A stretch of 64,000 bases of DNA, from assembly GCF_001617365.1 (NCBI RefSeq), contig NZ_LVJR01000027.1:62001-126000 (forward strand), read 5' to 3'. Position 1 is the stretch's first letter. Each line of letters begins with the position of its first letter. Below the pieces are notes generated by a model, which was given only the letters and a program-made list of their open reading frames with translations, was not told the DNA's origin and ran no database searches. Shown piece after piece: positions 55,631-64,000 of this stretch. The translations under genes were made by a program, and so were the position numbers. Origin of the DNA: Rhodanobacter sp. FW104-R8. GTDB taxonomy: Bacteria > Pseudomonadota > Gammaproteobacteria > Xanthomonadales > Rhodanobacteraceae.

Positions 55631-56155
55631 ATGTCCGATATCGAAAGCACCACCGAGCCGGCCGCGGCAGCGTCGTTGCAGCACCATGCCGGCCTGCGCG
55701 TCATCGCGGTCTACGAGATCATCAAGACCGCATGCCTGGTGCTGGTGGCGATGGCGGCCTTCCATCTCGACCGCCAGCAGAACTTCGAACAGCTGGTGCA
55801 CTGGCTGGAGCATCTCTCGCTGGCCGACAGCAACGGCCTGCGCTGGAGGCTGGTCGGCCTGCTGCAGGATTTCGGGCCGAGCCGCTTCGTCGCGGTCGGC
55901 GCGGTCGCGCTGGGCTACGCGGTGCTGTTCGGCATCGAAGGCGTGGGCCTGTGGCTGGGCAAGTACTGGGCGGAATGGTTCACCGTGATCGCCACCGGCT
56001 CGCTGATCCCGCTGGAGCTGTACGAGACGCTGCACCGCTTCGGCTGGCTCAAGCTGGCCACCCTGGCCGGCAACGCGGCGATCGTGGTGTATCTGGTGCG
56101 CATCGCGCTGCAGACGCGAGCGACGCGGCGCGCGTCGAAACATCACACCTCGTGA
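55631..56155 (+). CDS. DUF2127 membrane protein
   Basis: A 174-residue inner-membrane protein with four helices, typical of DUF2127: HHAGLRVIAVYEIIKTACLV (helix 1), LGYAVLFGIEGVGLWLGKYWAEWFTVI (helices 2 and 3, split here), and PLELYETLHRFG before the last helix. The function is unknown. The ATG at 55631 matches the family; a longer in-frame reading starts in the repeat. It overlaps the convergent EamA gene by 13 bases, so the two may affect one another's transcripts. Confidence 0.85.
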   Translation: MSDIESTTEPAAAASLQHHAGLRVIAVYEIIKTACLVLVAMAAFHLDRQQNFEQLVHWLEHLSLADSNGLRWRLVGLLQDFGPSRFVAVGAVALGYAVLFGIEGVGLWLGKYWAEWFTVIATGSLIPLELYETLHRFGWLKLATLAGNAAIVVYLVRIALQTRATRRASKHHTS

Positions 56156-57036
56156 TGCGCCGCCTCGGCGGATAGCGCGGCGCGCCGCGGCATCAGTTCC
56201 ACCAGGTACATCGCGGCCAGGATCAGCCCGCCGCCGAGCAGCATGCGCCCGGTGAGCGCATCGACGCCGAGCAGCACCGCGAACGCGGCGGCGAACACCG
56301 GCTCGGTGGTCATCACGATCGCGGCGCGGGTGGCCGGCAGATGCGACTGCGCCCAGGTCTGCATCAGCATCGCGCCGGCGCCGGCGATCAGCGCCATGTA
56401 CAGCACGGCGAACCAGGCGCTGCGGTCGGGCGGCAGCACCGGACCGTGCGGCGCGGTGGCGAGCAGGCAGACCGCCGCGATCGCCACCATCTGCACCGCC
56501 GACAGGCCGAACGCCTCGCCATGCCGCGACCATTGGCCGAGCAGCACGATGTGCAGGGCGTACAGCGCGGCCGACGCCAGCGTGAGCCACACGCCCAGGT
56601 CGACCGACACGCCGTTCAGCGACAGCAGCGCCAGCCCCACGGTGGCCAGCGCCACCGCCAGCCACACCGCGCCGGCCATGCGCTGGCCCAACAGCAGCAT
56701 CGCCAGGATCGGCGTGAACACCACGTACATGCCGGTGGCGAACCCGCTCACGCTGGGCGCGATCAGCGACAGCCCCCAGGTCTGCAGCAACTGACCGGCG
56801 CCGTAGATCGCGCCGAGCAGCAGGCCGCGCAGCAGCTGCCCGCGGCCGAGCCGCAGCACCGCCCGCGGGAACAGCGCCAGCATCGCCAGTGCGGCGACCA
56901 CGAAGCGCACGGCCAGGAAATCCGCCACCGGCATGCGCGCGACCACGTCCTTGATCAGCACGAAGGTCGAACCCCACACGGCGGTCAGCGCCAGCAGGCC
57001 GAGGGTGGCGAGGGTGGTCGTGGCGCGTGCGCTCAT
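56143..57036 (-). CDS. EamA/DMT-family transporter
   Basis: A 297-residue inner-membrane carrier with ten helices in two EamA repeats (AVWGSTFVLIKDVVARMP and VLYMALIAGAGAMLMQTWAQ then VVMTTEPVFAAAFAVLLG). The first repeat shows the usual GSTF motif. Many DMT proteins export amino acids or small metabolites; the substrate is unknown. It overlaps DUF2127 by 13 bases at the 3' end. A GAGTGAG-type repeat lies right behind its start. Confidence 0.9.
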   Translation of the reverse strand: MSARATTTLATLGLLALTAVWGSTFVLIKDVVARMPVADFLAVRFVVAALAMLALFPRAVLRLGRGQLLRGLLLGAIYGAGQLLQTWGLSLIAPSVSGFATGMYVVFTPILAMLLLGQRMAGAVWLAVALATVGLALLSLNGVSVDLGVWLTLASAALYALHIVLLGQWSRHGEAFGLSAVQMVAIAAVCLLATAPHGPVLPPDRSAWFAVLYMALIAGAGAMLMQTWAQSHLPATRAAIVMTTEPVFAAAFAVLLGVDALTGRMLLGGGLILAAMYLVELMPRRAALSAEAAHHEV

Positions 57037-57040
57037 GGGG

Positions 57041-57142
57041 CAGGAAGTGAGTGAAGAGGAGTGAGGGGTGAGAGAAAAGCGATGACGCCGCGGGACGCTG
57101 TTGCCTTCTCCATTTTCTCACTTCTCTTCATTCACTCCTCGC
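57041..57142. repeat. GAGTGAG-type inverted repeat between GT and EamA genes
   Basis: AGGAAGTGAGTGAAGAGGAG and GTGAGGGGTGAGAG at the left face TTTTCTCACTTCTCTTCATT and CACTCCTCGCC at the right. The stop and last codons of the glycosyltransferase are encoded in the right arm. Confidence 0.75.
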
Positions 57143-58018
57143 CTTCCGCCGCAGCCACTGCCCGGGGATCTGCAGCAGGAAATGCCCCCAGATGCCCAGC
57201 CAGACCACGCCGGCCACCAGCGGATTGCGCGCGGCCGGATCGTGCTTGCGGAACCAGCGCCACATGCCGCGGTGCTTGTGGCGGCTGACGAACACCGGCC
57301 GGTGCCGGCTCGAACTGCCCTTGCCGTGCTGCACGCGGACGTCGCCGGCAAGCAGCACCTGGTAACCGAGGTTGCGCACGCGACGGCACAGGTCCAGATC
57401 CTCGCAGTGCAGGAAATAGTCCTCGTCGAAGCCGCCGAGGCGCTGGAACATCTCGCGCGGCAGCAGCATCGCCGCACCCGACACCGCCTCGGCCTCGACC
57501 ACTTCGGCCGGTATGTCCCGCGCCATGTTGACGTGCTCGCCGGGGCGGCCGAGCAGGCTGTTGAGCGCGCGCCGCAGCAGCGGATCGCGCCGCCACGAGG
57601 CAGGATCGGGGTGTCCGTCGGCATCGCACACCACCGCGCCGATCAGCCCGACCTTCGGCCGACCCTCCAGCACGGCCAGCAGCCGGTGCAGGTCATCCTC
57701 GCGCAACACGCAGTCGGGGTTGAGGATCAGCAACGCCCGGCCGTGCGCCTGCTTCGCGGCGAGGTTCACCGCCGGGCCGAACCCAAGGTTGCGGTAGTTG
57801 TAGATCGCCTTGAAGCGCGTGTCGTGCGCGTGGGCGCGTTCGATCGCCTCGGGCACGCCGTCGTGCGAATCGTTGTCGACCAGGATCAGCTCCAGCGACA
57901 GCGTGCTGGCCAGCACGCTGCGCACGCACTCGCGCAGGGTCGGGCCGCTGTCGGCGGAAACCACGATCACGCTGAGCGCCAGCGCAAATGGCGAACGATG
58001 TGGGGAAGCGGGGTTCAC
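57128..58018 (-). CDS. Glycosyltransferase family 2
   Basis: A 296-residue inverting glycosyltransferase with a GT-A fold. Motifs: SVIVVSADSG at the start, ELILVDNDSHDG, then LNPDC (metal-binding, in the place of DxD) near 100, and a later HCEDLDLCRRVRNLGY with the catalytic acidic pair. A C-terminal basic and aromatic segment (RGMWRWFRKHD, LGIWGHFLLQIPGQ) may attach it to the membrane. It resembles rhamnosyl-/galactosyl-type transferases. The start is GTG with a weak RBS. The acceptor is unknown. It ends in a repeat element. Confidence 0.88.
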   Translation of the reverse strand: MNPASPHRSPFALALSVIVVSADSGPTLRECVRSVLASTLSLELILVDNDSHDGVPEAIERAHAHDTRFKAIYNYRNLGFGPAVNLAAKQAHGRALLILNPDCVLREDDLHRLLAVLEGRPKVGLIGAVVCDADGHPDPASWRRDPLLRRALNSLLGRPGEHVNMARDIPAEVVEAEAVSGAAMLLPREMFQRLGGFDEDYFLHCEDLDLCRRVRNLGYQVLLAGDVRVQHGKGSSSRHRPVFVSRHKHRGMWRWFRKHDPAARNPLVAGVVWLGIWGHFLLQIPGQWLRRKARSE

Positions 58019-58100
58019 GACGCAAGTATGCGCGGAGATGCGCGACGGGAGAACCGTTCGCGGCGATGCGCACGAAGAAAATGCGGATCGTGCCGCGGCT

Positions 58101-58847
58101 TCACGCGCCGTCCACATCGTCTTCGCCGAGCACCGCCGACAAGGCCAGCGGCATGTCGCCTTCGCGACGTGCCAGCCACGGCTGCTCGCGGTGCCAGCCG
58201 ACGAGTTGCCAGCCGTGTAGCCAGTGTTGCCGCTCGCGCCGGCGATCCCACAACAGCACGCCGCGGTCGCGGCGCAGGCGCGCGGCGAACCAGCGGCCGC
58301 AGGGGCTGAAGGCGGCCTGCGGACCGACATCGTCGATGCGGTTTCCCGCCGCGAACCGATAGCATCCCGTGCGATAGACCACGTGGCCACCCAGCGGATC
58401 GGGCAGCTCGCCGGCTGCCGCCAGCCATTGCACCGGCTGCAGTTCGATGATTTCCGCGGGCGGGCCGATCGGCGCCATCGCCAGCTCGGGCCATTCGGCA
58501 GAGGGCGCCGCCGGCGGCGCGCGGCGCACGCCGCGATCGAGCCATGCCTCCAGCCCGGCCAGCAGGGTGTAGCCGGCCAGCGCACCCAGCAGGGCCGCAC
58601 CCAAGGCGAACGCGTCGCCGCCCCACGCCCGCTGCAGCGCGAACAGCACGCCGGGCAGCCCCCAGCGCATGCCGCGGCGGATCAGCGCGGCATGGCGGTC
58701 CGCCAGCCGGTGCTGCAGCAGCACGACACTCGCCGCCAGCGCCAGCAGCCATGGCAGTCCGAGCCACCACGGCAGCACGGCCAGCAGGACCAGCCAGGCC
58801 GCCCGCGACAGCACGGCACGCCATGGCGGCCCGCGGCGCCGGGCCAT
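58101..58847 (-). CDS. Hypothetical membrane protein
   Basis: A 248-residue protein of unknown function. Three or four membrane helices lie in the first 100 residues (LVLLAVLPWWLGLPWLLALAAS, GDAFALGAALLGALAGYTLL). The rest is soluble and has Trp-rich segments such as CGRWFAARLRRDRGVLLWDRRR and LVGWHREQPWLARREGDM, which suggests a beta-propeller-like or lipid-facing domain. No family recognised. It follows purL by 29 bases and precedes the GT2 gene on the same strand. Confidence 0.6.
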   Translation of the reverse strand: MARRRGPPWRAVLSRAAWLVLLAVLPWWLGLPWLLALAASVVLLQHRLADRHAALIRRGMRWGLPGVLFALQRAWGGDAFALGAALLGALAGYTLLAGLEAWLDRGVRRAPPAAPSAEWPELAMAPIGPPAEIIELQPVQWLAAAGELPDPLGGHVVYRTGCYRFAAGNRIDDVGPQAAFSPCGRWFAARLRRDRGVLLWDRRRERQHWLHGWQLVGWHREQPWLARREGDMPLALSAVLGEDDVDGA

Positions 58848-58876
58848 CGCTCAGCGCCCTGCGGGACAATGGGCGA

Positions 58877-61800
58877 TCAGCCGCACCACGCGCGGGCGTT
58901 GCGGAACATGCGCATCCACGGTGAATCCTCGCCCCACTGCTGCGGGTGCCAGCTCAGCTGCACGCTGCGGAACACCCGCTCGGGATGCGGCATCAGGATC
59001 GTCACGCGGCCGTCGGCGGCGGTGAAGCCGGCCAGGCCGCCGGGCGAGCCGTTGGGGTTGAGCGGGAAGTTCTCGGTCGGCTTGCCACGGTTGTCGACGA
59101 AGCGCACCGCGCCGTTCGACTTCGACGGGCTGCAGGCATGCGGGAAGCTGACCCGGCCCTCGCCATGCGCCACCGCCACCGGAATGCGCGAACCGGCCAT
59201 GCCCTTGAAGAAGAGGCTCGGCGAATCGAGCACTTCCAGCGTGGCCAGGCGCGACTCGTACTGCTCCGACGCGTTGCGCAGGAACTTCGGCCAGTGTTGC
59301 GCGCCGGGGATGATCTCCTTCAGCTGCGACATCATCTGGCAGCCGTTGCACACGCCCAGCGCGAACTTCGCCTCGTCGGCGAAGAACGCCGCGAACTGTT
59401 CGCGCAGCATGTCGTTGTACAGGATCGAGGTGGCCCAGCCGCGGCCCGCGCCCAGCACGTCGCCATAGGAGAAGCCGCCGCAGGCCGCGAAGCCGCGGAA
59501 GTCGGCCAGCTTCGCGCGCCCGCTGGCCAGATCGGACATGTGCACGTCGACCGCGTCGAAGCCGGCGCGAGTGAACGCGGCCGACATCTCGACCTGGCCG
59601 TTGACGCCCTGCTCGCGCAGCACCGCGATGCGCGGCCGCGCTCCCGTGCCGATGAACGGCGCGGCGACGTCCTGCGCCGGATCGAAGGTGAGCTTCGGGC
59701 TGATCCCCGGATCGGCGTCGTCCAGCCGCCATTCCAGTTCGGCGTCGGCGCTCTGCGGGTTGTCGCGCAGGCGCTGCATCGCGTGGCTGGTTTCGTTCCA
59801 CGCCCTGAACAGCACGCTCCAGTTCCACTTGAACAGGGTCTCGTCGCCGAGGAACAGCTTGATGCCCAGCTTCTCCTTGGGCCGGCCGATGCGGTGGCAG
59901 ATGCCGGCCAGGCCGTGCTTGACCACCAGCGCCTCGAACGCCTCGCGGTTCGCCTCGGCCACCTGGACCACCGCGCCGAGTTCCTCGTTGAACAGCGCGC
60001 GCAGGGCCGCTTCGGCCCAGCCGTCCAGATGGATCTCCAGGCCGCAGTGGCCGGCGAACGCCATCTCCAGCAGGGTGATCAGCACGCCGCCGTCGGAGCG
60101 GTCGTGGTAGGCCAGCAGCAGGCCGTTCGCATTCGCCTCCTGGATCAGCTCGAACAGCGCCTTCAGCCGCCGGGCGTCGTCCAGGTTCGGCGGCACGCCG
60201 CCCGAACGGCCGAACACCTGGGTCAGCGCGGAGCCGCCGAGGCGGCTGCGCCCGGCGCCCAGGTCGATCAGCCACAGCGCGGAGTCGCCGCGGTGGAGCC
60301 GCAGCTGCGGGGTGAGCGTGCGCCGCACGTCGTCGACGCGGGCGAAGCCGGTGATCGCCAGCGACACCGGCGCCACCGTGCGCTGCGCGGTGGCGCCGTC
60401 CTGCCACACGGTCTGCATCGACAGCGAGTCCTTGCCGACCGGGATCGAGATGTCCAGCGCGGGGCACAGCTCCATGCCGACCGCGTGCACCGCGTCGAAC
60501 AGCGCGGCATCCTCGCCGGGATGGTTGACCGCGGCCATCCAGTTCGCCGACAGGCGGACCTCGCCGAGGCTGGCGATCGGCGCGGCGGCCAGGTTGGTGA
60601 TCGCCTCGCCCACGGCCAGCCGCGCCGCGTCGGCGCTGGAGAGCAGCGCCACCGGCGCACGCTCGGCCATCGCCATCGCCTCGCCGGCGTAGCCGTCGAA
60701 GTCGACCATGGTCACTGCGCAATCGGCCACCGGTACCTGCCACGGGCCGACCATCGGGTCGCGGTGGTTGAGGCCGCCGACGGTGCGGTCGCCGATGGTG
60801 ATCAGGAAGCTCTTGCTGCCTACCGTCGGCAGCCGCAGCACGCGCAGCAGCGCCTCGTCCATGCCGATGCCGGTGAGGTCGGGCAGCAGGTCCACGCGCG
60901 GCTTGTGCCGGCTGGCGTCGCGATGCATCCGCGGCGGCTTGCCGAACAGCACGTCCATCGGCAGGTCGATCACGGTCAGCTCGCGGCGCGGGTCGGTCAC
61001 CAGCAGGCGGCGCTCGGCGGTAGCCTCGCCGACCACGGCGTGCGGGCAGCGTTCGCGCCGGCACATCGCCTCGAACGCCGGCAGGTCCGCCGGCGCGATC
61101 GCCAGCACATAGCGTTCCTGCGATTCGTTGCTCCACACCTGCATCGGCGACAGCGACGGGTCGTCGCAGGGGATCTTCGACAGGTCGATCACGCCACCGA
61201 CGCCGGCGTCGTTGAGCAGTTCGGGGATCGCGTTGGACAGGCCGCCGGCGCCGACGTCGTGGACGCTGACGATCGGGTTGGCGTCGCCGCAGCGCCAGCA
61301 GGCGTCGATCACTTCCTGGCAGCGCCGCTCCATCTCGGCGTTGTCGCGCTGCACCGAGGCGAAGTCCAGCTCCTCGCTCGACGCGCCGGACGCCACCGAC
61401 GAGGCCGCACCGCCGCCCAACCCGATCAGCATCGCCGGGCCGCCCAACACGATCACCTTGTTGCCCGGCTGCACCGCATGCTTCAGCACGTGGCCGGGGC
61501 GCAGGTTGGCCAGCCCGCCGGCCAGCATGATCGGCTTGTCGTAGCCGCGGCGCAGGCCGGCTTCGCCGGTCTCGTGCTCGTAGCTGCGGAAGTAGCCGCC
61601 CAGGCAGGGCCGGCCGAATTCGTTGTTGAACGCGGCGGCGCCGAGCGGGCCGTCGCGCATGATCTCGAACGCGCTGGCCATCCGCGGCGGCAGCGGGCGG
61701 TCCACTTCCCACGGCCGCGGCAGGCCGGGAATGCGCAGGTCGGAGACGGAGAAGCCGGTGAGCCCGGCCTTCGGCTTGCCGCCGCGGCCGGTCGCGCCCT

Positions 61801-62743
61801 CGTCGCGGATCTCGCCGCCGGCGCCGGTGGCGGCGCCGGGCCACGGCGCGATCGCGGTGGGGTGGTTGTGCGTCTCCACCTTGATCGCGTAATCGATGCG
61901 CTCCTCGTGGTCGCGCCACACGCCATCGGCCGGGTCGGCGAAGAAGCGCCGGCCGGTGCTGCCCTCGATCACCGCCGCGTTGTCCGAATAGGCGGACAGC
62001 GTATGCGCGGGCGCATGCTGGTGGGTGTGCTTGATCATGCCGAACAGGCTCTTGTCCTGTTCCACGCCGTCCACCGTCCAGCTGGCGTTGAACACCTTGT
62101 GCCGGCAATGCTCGGAGTTCGCCTGGGCGAACATGAACAGTTCGGCGTCGGTGGGGTCGCGGCCGAGCTCGGCATAGCGGTCGGCCAGATACTCGATCTC
62201 GTCGTCGGCCAGCGCCAGGCCCAGCCGCGCATTCGCCGCGGCCAGCGCGCCGCGCGGGTCGGCGCCGAGCGCCACGTGCACCAGCTCGCCGGGCGAGCCG
62301 GCCAGGAACAGGCCCTGCGCGTCCTCGATCCGCTGCAGCACCGACTGCGTCATCGCGTCGTGCAGCACCGCCATGATCGCCGCATGGTCCGGCGCGCCGG
62401 CCGGCGGCAGGCCGGCCACCAGCCAGGCCAGGCCGCGCTCGACCCGGCGCACGTCGAAGCCGGCGCCATGCAGGATGTCGGTGGCCTTGCTCGACCACGG
62501 CGAGATCGTGCCCAGCCGCGGCACCACCCACAGCGTGGCCGGCTCCGGCGCAATGACGTCCTTCGCCTCCAGCACGGCCAGCAGGCGCTGGCGCAGCGCT
62601 CCCTCGGGCGCCGTCTCGGCATCGATGAAGTAGACGAACCATGAAGCCTGCACGCGAACGCCCCGATGCAGGGCATCGAGGCGGGCATTGAGGCGTTCGA
62701 GACGGAACGGCGAGAGGGCGTTCTGCCCGTCGAGTACGATCAT
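58877..62743 (-). CDS. purL: Phosphoribosylformylglycinamidine synthase
   Basis: A 1288-residue single-chain enzyme that converts FGAR and glutamine to FGAM in purine synthesis. An N-terminal PurS-like domain (to about 140) is followed by a linker, then two PurM-like synthase halves (about 170-960) with [18 protein letters not shown] near 310, [16 protein letters not shown] near 490 and RVLPRLP-type segments later, and a glutaminase domain from about 1035 with the nucleophile Cys in LGVCNGCQM and the catalytic His/Glu in PHPERVFR near the end. Standard length for proteobacteria. It is a long gene in an otherwise small-gene minus-strand group. Confidence 0.97.
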   Translation of the reverse strand: MIVLDGQNALSPFRLERLNARLDALHRGVRVQASWFVYFIDAETAPEGALRQRLLAVLEAKDVIAPEPATLWVVPRLGTISPWSSKATDILHGAGFDVRRVERGLAWLVAGLPPAGAPDHAAIMAVLHDAMTQSVLQRIEDAQGLFLAGSPGELVHVALGADPRGALAAANARLGLALADDEIEYLADRYAELGRDPTDAELFMFAQANSEHCRHKVFNASWTVDGVEQDKSLFGMIKHTHQHAPAHTLSAYSDNAAVIEGSTGRRFFADPADGVWRDHEERIDYAIKVETHNHPTAIAPWPGAATGAGGEIRDEGATGRGGKPKAGLTGFSVSDLRIPGLPRPWEVDRPLPPRMASAFEIMRDGPLGAAAFNNEFGRPCLGGYFRSYEHETGEAGLRRGYDKPIMLAGGLANLRPGHVLKHAVQPGNKVIVLGGPAMLIGLGGGAASSVASGASSEELDFASVQRDNAEMERRCQEVIDACWRCGDANPIVSVHDVGAGGLSNAIPELLNDAGVGGVIDLSKIPCDDPSLSPMQVWSNESQERYVLAIAPADLPAFEAMCRRERCPHAVVGEATAERRLLVTDPRRELTVIDLPMDVLFGKPPRMHRDASRHKPRVDLLPDLTGIGMDEALLRVLRLPTVGSKSFLITIGDRTVGGLNHRDPMVGPWQVPVADCAVTMVDFDGYAGEAMAMAERAPVALLSSADAARLAVGEAITNLAAAPIASLGEVRLSANWMAAVNHPGEDAALFDAVHAVGMELCPALDISIPVGKDSLSMQTVWQDGATAQRTVAPVSLAITGFARVDDVRRTLTPQLRLHRGDSALWLIDLGAGRSRLGGSALTQVFGRSGGVPPNLDDARRLKALFELIQEANANGLLLAYHDRSDGGVLITLLEMAFAGHCGLEIHLDGWAEAALRALFNEELGAVVQVAEANREAFEALVVKHGLAGICHRIGRPKEKLGIKLFLGDETLFKWNWSVLFRAWNETSHAMQRLRDNPQSADAELEWRLDDADPGISPKLTFDPAQDVAAPFIGTGARPRIAVLREQGVNGQVEMSAAFTRAGFDAVDVHMSDLASGRAKLADFRGFAACGGFSYGDVLGAGRGWATSILYNDMLREQFAAFFADEAKFALGVCNGCQMMSQLKEIIPGAQHWPKFLRNASEQYESRLATLEVLDSPSLFFKGMAGSRIPVAVAHGEGRVSFPHACSPSKSNGAVRFVDNRGKPTENFPLNPNGSPGGLAGFTAADGRVTILMPHPERVFRSVQLSWHPQQWGEDSPWMRMFRNARAWCG

Positions 62744-62855
62744 GCGGGGAACGAAACCGTGCGAAGGAAACGCCTATTCTACCCTATGCTGCAATACGGC
62801 ATAGGCGCTCCCTGCGCGTGCCGCCCCGCCGGGTCGGGAGCGCGGCCGCGCGGCC

Positions 62856-63629
62856 TCAGCCGCCCTGCTTCAGCGCCTGCAAGAGCTGCTCGGGGGTCAC
62901 GTAGCCGCCCAGCACGCGGCCGTCCGGGCCGTAGATCGACGGGGTGCCGCTGACGCCCAGCTTCACGCCCAGCTCGAACTGGTCCTTGACCGGGTTGGTG
63001 CAGGTCGCCGGCGCGGGGGCATGGCCTTCCTTCGCGGCGGTGAACGCGGCCTTGCGGTCCTTGGCGCACCACACCGAGACCATCTCGGTATAGGTCGGTG
63101 TGGGCCGGCCGGCGGTGGTCACCACGCCTTCGCGCGGCCACGCCAGGTATTCCACCGCGATGCCTTCCTTGTTGAACGCGGCCACGTGCTCGTGCAGCGC
63201 GCGGCAGAAGCCGCAATTGACGTCGGTGAACACGGTCACCGTGTACTTCGGGTTCGGCGGCGCGAACACGATGCGTTCGGACGCCGGCACCTTGGCCAGC
63301 TCGGCCTTGCGGAAGCGTGCCCAGGCGCTGTCGCTGACGTTCTGCTTGCGGCCCAGGTCGATCACGTCGCCGTGCATCGCGTATTTGCCGTCGGTGCTGA
63401 CGTAGAGCAACTGGCCGGCGGCGATCACCTGGTAGAAGCCCGGCATCGGCGCCGGCTCGATCGAATCGACCTGCACGTTCGCCGCCAGGCTATGGATCGC
63501 CTGGCGCACCATCTGCTGCGCCGCCGGCGTCACCGCTTGGCTGACGACCGGCGCCGCATCGTTTTCGGCGGCACAGGCGGTCAGGGACAGCCCGCCGATG
63601 CACAGCGCCAGCAACAGTTTCTTCAGCAT
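62856..63629 (-). CDS. dsbC: DsbC/DsbG-type thiol:disulfide interchange protein
   Basis: A 257-residue exported isomerase with an N-terminal dimerisation domain (about 35-95) and a C-terminal thioredoxin fold with CGFC near 138-141. The cis-Pro is in GVSGTPSIYGP. The signal sequence LLLALCIGGLSLTAC has a complete lipobox (LTAC), so it may be a lipoprotein, whereas DsbC is usually soluble. It also has two extra Cys in the C-terminal half (WCAKDR, ATCTNP) as in other DsbC proteins. The start at MLKKLL fits the signal peptide. Confidence 0.9.
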   Translation of the reverse strand: MLKKLLLALCIGGLSLTACAAENDAAPVVSQAVTPAAQQMVRQAIHSLAANVQVDSIEPAPMPGFYQVIAAGQLLYVSTDGKYAMHGDVIDLGRKQNVSDSAWARFRKAELAKVPASERIVFAPPNPKYTVTVFTDVNCGFCRALHEHVAAFNKEGIAVEYLAWPREGVVTTAGRPTPTYTEMVSVWCAKDRKAAFTAAKEGHAPAPATCTNPVKDQFELGVKLGVSGTPSIYGPDGRVLGGYVTPEQLLQALKQGG

Positions 63630-63851
63630 CACCAACCTCGTTCGATCCATGGCCGGCGCGTTCGCCGGCGGCAGGCACGCATTCTCGCACAGGCGGCTGA
63701 ACGCCATTCGGTGCGCGTTGCCGCAGAAACCGATGATCGGCGCCCCGGTTCGATGGTAGATTTCCGCGACGCAGCGGCCTGAAACGGCCCGGCGAAACAA
63801 CCTGACCGCGCACGCCCCTCCCAACAGCCTGAATCGCCCGGCGGAATCCCC

Positions 63852-64000
63852 GTGATCATTTGCGCTCCCAACGTGCTGACCCCCGAAGAACTCGGCGTGA
63901 TACGCGGCGAACTCCAGGGCGCCTCGTTCGTCGACGGCGCCAGCACGGCCGGCTGGTCGGCGCGCGAGGTGAAGAAGAACCTGCAGGTCGCCATCAACAC
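63852..64000 (+). CDS. PKHD-type Fe(II)/2-oxoglutarate hydroxylase, N-terminal part
   Basis: The first 49 residues of a gene that continues beyond the window. VIICAPNVLTPEELGVIRGEL followed by DGASTAGWSAREVKKNLQV closely resembles the start of PiuC/PKHD hydroxylases (HIPNVLSPxQ... VDGxxTAGxQSxxVKxNxQL). The split here is for the first 20 residues. It begins with GTG. The RBS is weak. PiuC genes are often iron-regulated and near TonB receptors, but no Fur box is seen in the 220 bases upstream. The catalytic HxD...H lies outside the window. Confidence 0.75.
   Translation, partial: MIICAPNVLTPEELGVIRGELQGASFVDGASTAGWSAREVKKNLQVAIN

Noticed and set aside
58946-62644. A 1232-codon open frame on the strand opposite purL
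   Set aside because: It is antisense to a full-length, motif-complete purL. It is His/Arg/Ala/Gln-rich with no recognisable domain, as expected of the complement of a GC-rich gene.
63629-64000. An open frame on the minus strand reading from the window end into dsbC's upstream region
   Set aside because: It is antisense to the PKHD hydroxylase start, which matches its family residue by residue.

Overview
The window is GC-rich, densely packed bacterial chromosome with short intergenic gaps and many ATGA/GTGA gene overlaps. An xrv-type H-NS protein, riboflavin operon order, TonB-dependent uptake, HemP with a Fur box and many palindromic intergenic repeats suggest a gammaproteobacterium of the Xanthomonadales, most likely Rhodanobacteraceae (Rhodanobacter/Dyella-like). 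That placement is inference from gene content. No rRNA, tRNA, CRISPR array or phage was recognised.

Layout. 1-2.7 kb: DUF4124 gene end, proS, an H-NS gene. 2.9-6.0 kb (minus): threonine/serine exporter, nfeD, a DUF559 nuclease gene between palindromic repeats, and a QmcA/SPFH gene. 6.1-24.2 kb (minus): one large locus with a HlyD-type adaptor, one ABC ATPase, eight FtsX-type permeases in four A/B pairs, a DUF885 metallopeptidase, and an NtrC-type regulator with its histidine kinase. A textbook sigma-54 promoter and an upstream perfect palindrome precede the adaptor gene, so the locus probably encodes its own activator. 24.3-33.8 kb: a TonB-dependent receptor and a TPR-sulfotransferase, divergent from a Rieske oxygenase, an APC permease and a TMADH-like flavoprotein, which resembles a betaine or N-methylamine uptake and demethylation module. 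33.9-38.0 kb: Fur-box hemP with an unknown partner gene, two oxidoreductases and an SDR/epimerase.

38.0-47.7 kb (minus): housekeeping block glyA, nrdR, ribD, FMN riboswitch, ribE, ribBA, an LD-carboxypeptidase, ribH, nusB, a GNAT acetyltransferase, thiL, pgpA. 47.9-50.5 kb: ettA and pyrF. 50.5-53.0 kb: two small unknown genes, def, a DUF4197 gene. 53.2-57.0 kb: cstA with its YbdD partner, a DUF2127 protein, an EamA transporter. 57.1-64.0 kb: a GT2 glycosyltransferase, an unknown membrane protein, purL, a DsbC/G-type thioredoxin-fold protein and the start of a PKHD-type hydroxylase.

At least five families of inverted palindromic intergenic repeats occur at about fourteen places. Five of them lie inside the exporter operon, one pair brackets the DUF559 gene, and some provide gene stop codons.
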